Positions 57,436-64,000 of a DNA stretch of 64,000 nucleotides are shown here, piece by piece. Every line of letters begins with the position of its first letter. Positions within the stretch are counted from its first letter, which is position 1. The DNA lies in assembly GCA_049997955.1 (NCBI GenBank), contig JAEBDY010000013.1, forward strand, positions 62,001-126,000. Reading direction: 5' to 3'. Both the position numbers and the translations under genes were made by a program. This DNA comes from Umezawaea sp049997955 (GTDB lineage: Bacteria > Actinomycetota > Actinomycetes > Mycobacteriales > Pseudonocardiaceae). The notes beneath the pieces are model-generated. The model did not search any database and was not told the origin of the DNA. It saw nothing but the letters and a program-made list of their open reading frames with translations.

Positions 57436-59232
57436 TCAGGGACGAGGTCCCCCGGACCCCCGGTGCTTCACGTCGAGCCGCGCCTTCTCCTCCACCGAAC
57501 CGAACCTCGCGACGTCCCGGTCCTGGATGAAACCGAGCGGGTCCGGGGCGTGCAGGCGCAGCAGGATCTGGTTCACGTCCTCCGGCCGCCGCCGTCGCGT
57601 GCCCTTGCTGACGACGATCATGGTGATGAACGCGATCGGCACCGTGATCAGCGCGGGCTGCGACGCGACCGACGGCGCCCAGTCGCCGGTGTAGCTGCTC
57701 GCCACGGTGACCCCCTGCGCGATGATCACCATTCCGCCGCCGACCACGAGCCCGCAGACCGCGCCGACCCACGTCAGCCCGCGCCACCAGATGCCGAGCA
57801 CCAGCATCGGGCAGAACGTCGACGCGGCCAGCGCGAACGACATCGCCACCGTGAGGGACGCGTCGTCGCGCGGCAGCAGCATCGCGAGCCCGATGGCGAC
57901 CGCGCCGGTCAGCACCGTCGCCCACCGGAAGTCGCGCACCTTGCCCGGCAGGATGTCCGTCGACACCACCCCGGCGACGCTCACGACCAGGCCGGACGAG
58001 GTCGACAGGAACGCGGCGAACGCGCCCGCCGCGACCACCGCGCCGAGGATCTGGCCGCCGAGGTTGGGCAGCATCGTGTTCGGCAGCATCAGCACGGCGG
58101 CGTCGGTCTTGCCGGTGACGAGGAGCTGCGGCAGGAACTGGCGGGAGATCACGCCGAGCACCGTGGGGAAGATGTAGAACAGGCCGAGCAGGTAGAGCAC
58201 GTGCAGCGCCGTCCGGCGGGCCGCCGTGCCGTCCGGGTTCGTGTAGAACCGCACCAGCACGTGCGGCAGGCCCATGGTGCCGAGGAACGTCGCGAAGATC
58301 AGCGAGTACGTCTCGAACAGGCCGGAGATGCCGTCCTGCTGGGGTTTCAGCCAGCTCTCGTTCGTCGTCGGCACACCGTCGACCACCGGCACCGCGGTGC
58401 CCGCCTTGACGCCCAGCACCGTTTCCGCGCCGAGCGTGTAGAGGCCCTTGCCCCACAGCACCGGACCGTCGGTGGGCGTGCCGTCCACGACACCGCGCAC
58501 GTCGAGCATGATCGGCTCGGACACCCGGATCCGCACCGGGTCACCGGTCTTGAACGTGATGTCCTCGTGGAACCGCAGCAGGCCGTTGTCGTCGATCGCC
58601 TGCGCGCCGCTGCTCGGACCGCCGAGGAACACCGCGAACAGGATGAACGTCGGCGCGGCGATGGCGAACAGCTTGCCCCAGTACTGGAACGCCTGGACCA
58701 GCGTGATCGCGCGCATCCCGCCGCCGAGCACGTTGACCACCACGATCACCGTGACGACCGCACCCCCGAGCCACGCGGGGAGGCCGGTGATCGTGTTCAG
58801 CGTCAGGCCCGCGCTCTGCAACTGCGGCACCAGGTACAGGACGCCGATGCAGACCACGAAGAACGTGCACACGTGCCGCAGACCGGCCGAACCCAGGCGG
58901 GCCTCGGCGAAGTCCGGCAGCGTGTACGCGCCGGACCGGCGCAGCGGCGCGGCGACGAACAGCATCAGCGCGAGGTAGCCGGCGGTGAAGCCGATCGGGT
59001 ACCAGAGGGCGTCGATGCCGTCCTTGAGCACCAGGCCCGCGACACCGAGGAACGACGCGGCGGACAGGTACTCGCCGGAGATGGCGGCGGCGTTGCGGGT
59101 CGACGGCACCGAACGGCGGGCGACCAGGAAGTCCGGGGTGGAGTTGGCCCGCCGGGACCCGACGTAGCCGAGCAGGAACGTCACCACCGCGACGACGACG
59201 ACGCCGGAGAGGCTCCACAGGTCCTTGGTCAT
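57436..59232 (-). CDS. Solute:sodium symporter with extracytoplasmic insertion
   Basis: A 598-residue SSS-family transporter. ISGEYLSAASFLGVAGLVLKDGID and GTMGLPHVLVRFYTNPDG match ActP/MctC-type monocarboxylate permeases. Compared with the partner at 55232 it has an extra ~80-residue hydrophilic stretch at about residues 210-310 (AQAIDDNGLLRFHEDITFKTGD, VDGTPTDGPVLWGKGLYTLGAE) between helices. Insertion of this kind occurs in MctC-like proteins. It starts 1 base after a two-helix partner gene. The substrate is likely acetate, pyruvate or propionate. Confidence 0.9.
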   Translation of the reverse strand: MTKDLWSLSGVVVVAVVTFLLGYVGSRRANSTPDFLVARRSVPSTRNAAAISGEYLSAASFLGVAGLVLKDGIDALWYPIGFTAGYLALMLFVAAPLRRSGAYTLPDFAEARLGSAGLRHVCTFFVVCIGVLYLVPQLQSAGLTLNTITGLPAWLGGAVVTVIVVVNVLGGGMRAITLVQAFQYWGKLFAIAAPTFILFAVFLGGPSSGAQAIDDNGLLRFHEDITFKTGDPVRIRVSEPIMLDVRGVVDGTPTDGPVLWGKGLYTLGAETVLGVKAGTAVPVVDGVPTTNESWLKPQQDGISGLFETYSLIFATFLGTMGLPHVLVRFYTNPDGTAARRTALHVLYLLGLFYIFPTVLGVISRQFLPQLLVTGKTDAAVLMLPNTMLPNLGGQILGAVVAAGAFAAFLSTSSGLVVSVAGVVSTDILPGKVRDFRWATVLTGAVAIGLAMLLPRDDASLTVAMSFALAASTFCPMLVLGIWWRGLTWVGAVCGLVVGGGMVIIAQGVTVASSYTGDWAPSVASQPALITVPIAFITMIVVSKGTRRRRPEDVNQILLRLHAPDPLGFIQDRDVARFGSVEEKARLDVKHRGSGGPRP

Positions 59233-59233
59233 G

Positions 59234-59683
59234 TCAGCGGTCGACCATGTTCACGAAGTCGCGTTCGTGGCGCTCCGCGGTGCGGCGGAACCAGAACCCG
59301 ATGGAGTAGAAGAGCGGGAAGGGCATGAGCGCCAGGATGATCCACGGCAGCCGCACGCCTGCCAGCTGGACCTCGGAGATCGCGGGCACCCACAGGAACA
59401 GCGCGGGCAGCAGGCACAGGAACAGCAGCGTGCTGCCGCCGAGCAGGAACGCCGTGCGCAACTGCTGGTTGATCAGGTCGCGGACCAGCTTCTCGCCGAC
59501 GCTGGTCTGCTCCTCCAGCTCGACGATCGTCCGCATCGCCTTGCCGCGGCCCTTGCTGTCGGCCAGCACGACCCGACGCCGCCGCTGCTTGCGACCGGAC
59601 ACCTCCAGCCAGGCGTCGCGTTCACCGGGCTGCGGCTGGTCCGGCTGTCCGGGCGGACCGGAACCGATGTCGTTCCTGGTCAT
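59234..59683 (-). CDS. Two-helix membrane partner of the SSS symporter
   Basis: A 149-residue protein with a charged N-terminal half (about 1-70, SGRKQRRRRVVLADSKGRGKAMRTIVELEEQTSVGEKLVRDLIN) and two membrane segments at about 78-97 and 110-130, ending GFWFRRTAERHERDFVNMVDR. It occupies the place that DUF485 occupies beside actP but is larger and different in sequence. ATG 59683 overlaps the response-regulator stop (ATGA); TTG 59689 is an alternative. Likely a symporter subunit; inference. Confidence 0.75.
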   Translation of the reverse strand: MTRNDIGSGPPGQPDQPQPGERDAWLEVSGRKQRRRRVVLADSKGRGKAMRTIVELEEQTSVGEKLVRDLINQQLRTAFLLGGSTLLFLCLLPALFLWVPAISEVQLAGVRLPWIILALMPFPLFYSIGFWFRRTAERHERDFVNMVDR

Positions 59684-60516
59684 CCCCAACTGCTCTTCGG
59701 AGGACGCACGATGCGTTCCTTCAGCTCCCGCGTGTGCCGTCGGCTCACGGGCAGCTCCTTCGCGTCGGCACCGCTGCCGATGACGACCGCGTAGCCGTTC
59801 GACGTCATGCGCAGTTCGCTGACCAGGGGCAGCGCCACCAGGTACGACCGGTGGATGCGGACGAAGCCCGCGTTGGCCCAGCGCTCTTCGAGCTGCGCCA
59901 GCGGGATCCGGACCAGGTGGCTGCCCTCGGCGGTGTGCAGGCGGGCGTAGTCGCCCTGCGCCTCCACGAAGCGGACCGTCGCCCGCGGCACCAGCTTGAT
60001 CGTCCCGCCCAGCTCGACCGGGATGACCTCCTCGTCCGTCGGCTCGACGTACGCGGGCTGGTTCTCCGGCGTCACGACCGGCGTCTGGTTGACCCGGTCC
60101 ACGACGCGGGCGATGGCCTTGTTCACCCGGTCGTCGTTGATCGGCTTCGTCACGAAGTCCAGCGCGCCAACCTCGAAGGCCACGACGGCCTCGGAGTGCT
60201 CGACGCCGGTCACGAACACCAGCGCGGGCGGCGCGCGGAACGCGTTGAGCACCCGCGCGAGGTCGGTTCCGCTCAATCCGGGCATGTTGATGTCCGCGAA
60301 GACCGCGTCAACCGGGGGCCGCCCCTCCTTGGAGCGCTGCATCACCTCGTCGTCGTAGTCGCCGCGCAGTATGCGCAGCGCCTCTGCCGCGTCGAACGCG
60401 GTCAGCACACGACGGATGTGCGGGCTGCTCTCCAGCAGGAACTTGATCTCGCTCAGACCGGGTGCCTCGTCGTCCACCGCCAGGACGAGGAGGCCGGTGT
60501 TGTCTTGGATGCTCAC
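59680..60516 (-). CDS. LytR/AlgR-family response regulator
   Basis: A 278-residue regulator. The receiver domain has LAVDDEAPGLSEI at 12-24, phospho-acceptor Asp75 in FADINMPGLSG, and the lysine in FVTKPIND. A LytTR DNA-binding domain spans about 170-270 (LVPRATVRFVEAQGDYARLHTAEGSHLVRIPLAQLEERW split by EAQGDY, FVRIHRSYLVAL, LPVSRRHTRELKERI). It is coupled to the symporter partner gene downstream, so it most likely controls carboxylate uptake. Its kinase is probably the LytS-type protein at 61714. Confidence 0.93.
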   Translation of the reverse strand: MSIQDNTGLLVLAVDDEAPGLSEIKFLLESSPHIRRVLTAFDAAEALRILRGDYDDEVMQRSKEGRPPVDAVFADINMPGLSGTDLARVLNAFRAPPALVFVTGVEHSEAVVAFEVGALDFVTKPINDDRVNKAIARVVDRVNQTPVVTPENQPAYVEPTDEEVIPVELGGTIKLVPRATVRFVEAQGDYARLHTAEGSHLVRIPLAQLEERWANAGFVRIHRSYLVALPLVSELRMTSNGYAVVIGSGADAKELPVSRRHTRELKERIVRPPKSSWG

Positions 60517-60587
60517 TGTGTGCGCATTTTGCCCATCCGCGAGGGGTCGTGTCTACGCCACCGACCAGCCGTTGGAGAACCTTGATC

Positions 60588-61457
60588 TCACAATCCGAAT
60601 CGGGACCAGCGAGCACGTTCTTCCAGCGCCGCCAAACCATCCAGCACGAAGTCCCCCGATCGGGTGGTGGCTCCGGCCAGTCCGAGACGGGAGAAAAGGT
60701 TCTTCTTGGGTTCCGCGATGGAGATCTCGGCGTCCGGAAAACGTTTCGCGACGACGCTGCGGACCGTTCCGACGCCGTCCACGAGGCCCAGTTCGACGGC
60801 CTTGACCCCCGTCCAGACCTCACCGGTGAACAGGTCGTCGTCCGACGCCGTGAGCTTGTCGCCGCGCCGTTCCTTCACCCAGTCGATGAACTGCGCGTGC
60901 AGCTGGAGGTGGAGCCCCTTGAGCCACTCCACGTCCTCCGGCTTCTCCGGCTGGAACGGGTCGAGCCGCACCTTGTTCCGGCCCGCGGTGTAGACGCGGC
61001 GCTCCACGCCGTGGCGCTCGATCAGGCCGTTCAGCCCGAAGCCCGCGCTGACCACGCCGATGGACCCGACCATCGAGGTCCCGTGCGCGTAGATCTCGTC
61101 CCCCGCGCAGGCGAGCCAGTAGCCGCCGGACGCCGCCAGGTCCTCGCAGAACGCCAGGACGGGGACGTTCTTCTTGGCCGCCAGCTCCCGGATCCGCTCG
61201 GCCACCAGCGCCGACTGGGTGGGGGCCCCGCCGGGCGAGTTGATCAGCAGGGCGACGGCCACCAGCCGGTCGTGGTCGAACGCGCGGGTCAGCGCGGACT
61301 CCAGGTTCTGCAGGCTGATCGAGTTCCGCGCCATGGGCGACGGCGTAGGGGTGATCACCCCGTGCAACCGCACCGCCGCGACCACCGGCGGGCGCTCGCC
61401 CCGGTCGCCGACGATCTTCGGAAGACGCGCCGCGATCTTGTCCGTCACGCTGCTCAT
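60588..61457 (-). CDS. S49 family serine peptidase (SppA-like)
   Basis: A 289-residue protease of the short SppA type. LINSPGGAPTQSALV and CEDLAASGGYWLACAGDEIYA contain the Ser nucleophile region (ASGGY), MVGSIGVVSAGF follows, and the catalytic Lys is likely in YTAGRNKVRL. There is no membrane segment or signal at the N-terminus (MSSVTDKIAARL), so it may act in the cytoplasm or be membrane-bound through partners. SppA enzymes degrade signal peptides. It lies between the LytR- and LytS-type genes; no functional link is evident. Confidence 0.9.
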   Translation of the reverse strand: MSSVTDKIAARLPKIVGDRGERPPVVAAVRLHGVITPTPSPMARNSISLQNLESALTRAFDHDRLVAVALLINSPGGAPTQSALVAERIRELAAKKNVPVLAFCEDLAASGGYWLACAGDEIYAHGTSMVGSIGVVSAGFGLNGLIERHGVERRVYTAGRNKVRLDPFQPEKPEDVEWLKGLHLQLHAQFIDWVKERRGDKLTASDDDLFTGEVWTGVKAVELGLVDGVGTVRSVVAKRFPDAEISIAEPKKNLFSRLGLAGATTRSGDFVLDGLAALEERARWSRFGL

Positions 61458-61535
61458 GCCCCCGACCCTACGTGCGGCGACCCGAGGTCCGCGCGGTTAG
61501 CATCAGGGACCAGCTGCAACCACGCGAGGCGGCCC

Positions 61536-61703
61536 ATGACGTTCAACCCGATCCGATGGCTGGAGCGGTACGTCGAGTGGTGGGACGAACGGGGTCGGCA
61601 GAACCCGGACGGACCCAAGCCCATGGGCGTCTACTGGATGTGGATCTTCTGGGGCGTCGGCGCGGTGGTGCTGCTGTTCACGCTCGGCGTGGCGGCGCGG
61701 TAG
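61536..61703 (+). CDS. Small single-pass membrane protein
   Basis: A 55-residue protein: MTFNPIRWLERYVEWWDERGR, a short polar part (QNPDGPKPMG) and a membrane segment at about 32-51 (VYWMWIFWGVGAVVLLFTLG). It is Trp-rich. The ATG at 61536 has GAGG upstream. It is on the plus strand between two leftward genes and ends 10 bases before the kinase stop. No known family recognised. Confidence 0.65.
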   Translation: MTFNPIRWLERYVEWWDERGRQNPDGPKPMGVYWMWIFWGVGAVVLLFTLGVAAR

Positions 61704-61713
61704 GCGGGTCGCG

Positions 61714-62973
61714 TCAGGCCCGGATGACCGGCTGCTCGCTCGTCTCGTCGATGGGCGGCTGCACCAGAGTCAGGTTTTTCCGCACGCCCCGGCTGTACTT
61801 CGGGATCTTCAGGATGATCTTCATCCCGGCGTCCGGCGCGGTCTCCACGACCAGGGCGTACTCGTCGCCGAAGACGGCCCGCATCCGGTCGTTGATGTTG
61901 CCGAGACCGACGTGGGCACCGGTCTGGTGGGCGTCCTTCAGGTCGTCGAACAACCGGTCCGGGTCCATCCCCACGCCGTCGTCCTCGACGCTGATCAACG
62001 CCTCGGCGCCGTTGTCCTCGGCGATGATCGTCAACAGCCCGCCGCCGGGCTTCTTCGCGATCCCGTGCCGGACCGCGTTCTCCACCAGCGGCTGGAGCAC
62101 GAGGAAGGGCAGCACGACCTGGAGGACCTCGGGCGCGATCCGCAACCGGACGTTCAGCCGGGGCCCGTACCGGGCCTGCTCGATCGTCAGGTAGCGGTGG
62201 ATGTTGGTCAGCTCGTCGGCCAGGGTCGTGAAGAACCCGTCCGTCCGGAACGAGTACCGGGTGAACTCCGCGAACTCCTGCAACAACTCCCTGGCGTGCG
62301 CGGGATCCGTCCGGATCAACGACGAGATCGTGTTCAGCGCGTTGTACACGAAGTGCGGCGAGATCTGCGCCCGCAGCGCCTTCACCTCGGCCTGCGCCAA
62401 GGCCTGCCGCGACTTCTGCAGGACCTCGAGCTCCAGCTGCGTGGACACGAACCGGGCCGTCTCCTCGGCCATCCGGATCTGCCGCTTGTTCGCCACCCCG
62501 CTGATCACGATCAACGTGCCCGCGACGTCGTTCTCCACCACCAGCGGCACGACCACGGCGCTGTGCAGCGAACACGGCCCCGGCAGCGGGCACCCGAGCT
62601 TCCGGTGCTCGACGTGCTCCTTGTGCCCCCCGGTGATCGCGCGCTCGATGTACTCGCGCAGGAACTCGTAGTGGTCGTTGGCCTCGCCGTCCCAGGACAG
62701 CAGGGTGCCCTCGTGGTCGGTGATGCCCACCGCCACGCACCGGAGCATCTCCCGCAGGTGCGGCGTCGCCTTGTCCGCGGCCTCCTGGGTCAACCCTTCG
62801 CGCAGGTCGGCGGACGCCTTGGACATGCGGTGCAGCATGTCCATGACGGCGTCTTCCACGGAGGTGCTCACACGACGAGCACGGCAGAGCATCACGAAAA
62901 GGCCCAGAACGGCCAGCGTCGCGATGACGCCGAGCACTGTCCGCTCGGCAAGGAGATCACCCACGGGGTCCAT
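61714..62973 (-). CDS. LytS-type sensor histidine kinase
   Basis: A 419-residue kinase. One membrane segment at about 12-30, a GAF-like domain at about 60-185, then the His_kinase domain with His207 in AQISPHFVYNALNTISSLI, and the ATPase domain (PLVENAVRHGIAKK, VEDDGVGMD, GLGNINDRMRAVFG). The GAF-like part contains HRKLGCPLPGPCSLHSAVVVP, with two cysteines and flanking histidines that might bind a metal or sense redox. Its partner is the LytR-type regulator at 59680, separated by the S49 gene. Such pairs (like E. coli BtsSR) respond to nutrients such as pyruvate, consistent with adjacent carboxylate transporters. Confidence 0.93.
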   Translation of the reverse strand: MDPVGDLLAERTVLGVIATLAVLGLFVMLCRARRVSTSVEDAVMDMLHRMSKASADLREGLTQEAADKATPHLREMLRCVAVGITDHEGTLLSWDGEANDHYEFLREYIERAITGGHKEHVEHRKLGCPLPGPCSLHSAVVVPLVVENDVAGTLIVISGVANKRQIRMAEETARFVSTQLELEVLQKSRQALAQAEVKALRAQISPHFVYNALNTISSLIRTDPAHARELLQEFAEFTRYSFRTDGFFTTLADELTNIHRYLTIEQARYGPRLNVRLRIAPEVLQVVLPFLVLQPLVENAVRHGIAKKPGGGLLTIIAEDNGAEALISVEDDGVGMDPDRLFDDLKDAHQTGAHVGLGNINDRMRAVFGDEYALVVETAPDAGMKIILKIPKYSRGVRKNLTLVQPPIDETSEQPVIRA

Positions 62974-63078
62974 GCTGTTCCGTCAGGTGCCCTCTCGGCA
63001 AGGGCCGCAGGTCCTCAACGCCCGTACGGTCCACCGGTTCGGGTAGACATCCGATGTCCCAGCGGCAAAAGTGGCGAT
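62974..63078. promoter_or_regulatory. Divergent promoter region, LytS kinase / lut operon
   Basis: The 105-base gap between the divergent kinase and lutA genes should hold both promoters. I see no clear operator; a weak AAAAGTGG ribosome site precedes the rightward GTG. Confidence 0.35.
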
Positions 63079-63819
63079 GTGCAGAACGCCGTCGAGAAGC
63101 CGCGCAAGGTCGCTCTGTTCGCGACGTGCCTGACCGACACGCTGTACCCGGCGACGGCCCGCGCCGTGGTGCGGCTGCTGGAACGGCTGGGGTGCGCGGT
63201 GGAGTTCCCGCTGGACCAGACGTGCTGCGGCCAGATGCACTTCAACACCGGCTACCCGGACCACGCACGGGGCCTCGCGAACTCGTACGAACGGATCTTC
63301 TCCGGGTACGACGCGGTGGTCGTCCCGTCCGGGTCGTGCACCGGGATGGTCCGCGACATCCACCCGCAGCTCGACGCGTCGCCCGCCCCGACCTACGAGC
63401 TGTCGGAGTTCCTGGTCGACGTGCTCGGCGTGCAGGACGTCGGCGCGTACTTCCCGCACCGCGTCACCTACCACCCGACGTGCCACTCGCTGCGGATGCT
63501 CGGCGTCGGCGACAAACCGCTGTCGCTGCTCAGGGCCGTGCGCGGCCTGGACCTCGTGGAGCTGCCGGACGCCGAGTCGTGCTGCGGGTTCGGCGGGACG
63601 TTCGCGGTGAAGAACTCGGACACCTCCACGGCGATGTTGTCGGACAAGATGAGGCACGTGCTGGGCACCGGCTCGGAGGTGCTGGCCGCGGGCGACAACT
63701 CGTGCCTCATGCACATCGGCGGCGGGCTGTCGCGACTGCGCGCGGGCGTCCGCCCGGTGCACCTGGCCGAGATCCTGGCGAGCACCGAGGAGGAGCCGTG
63801 GGCACCCGCAACCCGGTGA
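63079..63819 (+). CDS. lutA: Lactate utilization protein A (Fe-S oxidoreductase subunit)
   Basis: A 246-residue protein with two cysteine-rich (CCG) domains: LDQTCCGQMHFNTGY near residue 48-62 and DAESCCGFGGTFAV near 170-183, plus PSGSCTGMVRD and THPTCHSLR-type cysteines (YHPTCHSLRML). This is the LutA/YkgE family, which with LutB and LutC oxidises L-lactate to pyruvate. GTG 63079 is the start. The downstream lutB start overlaps its end by 22 bases. Proximity to monocarboxylate symporters makes a lactate-uptake and oxidation set likely. Confidence 0.95.
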   Translation: MQNAVEKPRKVALFATCLTDTLYPATARAVVRLLERLGCAVEFPLDQTCCGQMHFNTGYPDHARGLANSYERIFSGYDAVVVPSGSCTGMVRDIHPQLDASPAPTYELSEFLVDVLGVQDVGAYFPHRVTYHPTCHSLRMLGVGDKPLSLLRAVRGLDLVELPDAESCCGFGGTFAVKNSDTSTAMLSDKMRHVLGTGSEVLAAGDNSCLMHIGGGLSRLRAGVRPVHLAEILASTEEEPWAPATR

Positions 63820-64000
63820 CGTGGCTGGGCAGTCCGAAGTTCCCGGACGCCGCCCGGACCGCGCTGGCGAACACCCAGCTCCGCAGCAACCTGCGCAGGG
63901 CCACGGGCACGATCCGCGGTCGGCGCGCGGCGGCCGTGGACGAGATGACCGACTGGGAACCCCTGCGGTTGGCCGGTGAGGCGTTGAAGGACGAGGTGCT
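63798..64000 (+). CDS. lutB: Lactate utilization protein B (N-terminal fragment)
   Basis: The first 67 codons of the LutB iron-sulfur protein, cut by the right edge. TWLGSPKFPDAARTALANTQLRSNLRRATGTIRGRRAAAVDEM is the usual LutB/YkgF start region. GTG 63798 overlaps the lutA end; GTG 63816, overlapping the lutA stop (GTGA), is the other candidate. The Fe-S cluster part lies outside the window. Confidence 0.88.
   Translation, partial: MGTRNPVTWLGSPKFPDAARTALANTQLRSNLRRATGTIRGRRAAAVDEMTDWEPLRLAGEALKDEV

Noticed and set aside
1..64000. tRNA, rRNA, insertion sequence or prophage
   Set aside because: I looked for T-loop-like motifs in the gaps and for transposase, integrase or phage structural proteins in the frames and found none.

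Overview
The window is high-GC, dense actinobacterial chromosome. GTG/TTG starts, start-stop overlaps (GTGA, ATGA), an XRE-DUF5753/DUF397 pair, SigE-type sigma factors and IdeR-type iron boxes point to the Pseudonocardiaceae (Saccharothrix/Lentzea/Actinosynnema-like); the genus is inference. Spread through the window, in the same order and orientation, is a gene set that I recall from Mycobacterium tuberculosis Rv3834c-Rv3842c: serS, septum-formation protein, zincin protease, histidine phosphatase, pheA, iron-boxed DUF2470 gene, bfrB, glpQ. Lineage-specific blocks are inserted between them. I see no rRNA, tRNA, CRISPR array, transposase or prophage.

Region 1 (1-6.9 kb) looks like cell-envelope glycolipid synthesis. 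An acyl carrier protein (cut by the edge) and an LpxA-type acyltransferase diverge from a DegT/StrS aminotransferase and a Gfo/Idh/MocA dehydrogenase. That is the GnnA/GnnB/LpxA/ACP set that builds N-acylated 3-amino sugars for lipid A in some Gram-negatives, here in a monoderm. A gap with two hairpin repeats follows, then a YfhO-like membrane protein divergent from a GT2 glycosyltransferase. Region 2 (7-19.5 kb) holds LhgO, a ceramidase-family protein, serS, a DUF350/ATP-grasp/YgiB-like operon, a septum-formation/zincin pair, a P450, a histidine phosphatase with pheA, and macro-domain and GNAT proteins flanking a DnaA-box-like array.

Region 3 (19.5-28 kb) is respiratory: cydA, cydB and a fused cydDC with an odd repeat-filled linker, followed by a DevS-like kinase whose DevR-like regulator converges on it. 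A DevR-box-like palindrome lies upstream of cydA. Divergent to cydA is a GDT1/TMEM165 transporter behind a yybP-ykoY (Mn2+) riboswitch. Region 4 (28-32 kb) is homogentisate catabolism: IclR regulator, fahA, an unknown protein and hmgA. Region 5 (32-39.6 kb) is a tightly overlapping SWIM / small ORF / DUF5691 / MoxR / DUF5682 / VWA operon, a chaperone-like system of unknown substrate.

Region 6 (39.6-48.6 kb) has small membrane proteins, an iron-boxed DUF2470 gene, a CPBP protease, arginine deiminase, ferritin behind tandem iron-box-like sites, an ECF sigma with a membrane partner, DUF952, a SEC-C protein and a GDPD. Region 7 (48.6-55 kb) has a second P450 and GDPD, the XRE/DUF397 pair, DUF4328, rhodanese and a second SigE-type sigma/membrane pair. 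Region 8 (55-64 kb) is organic-acid use: two solute:sodium symporters each with a small membrane partner, a LytS/LytR-type two-component system, an S49 protease, and the start of a lactate-utilization operon (lutAB) cut by the right edge.
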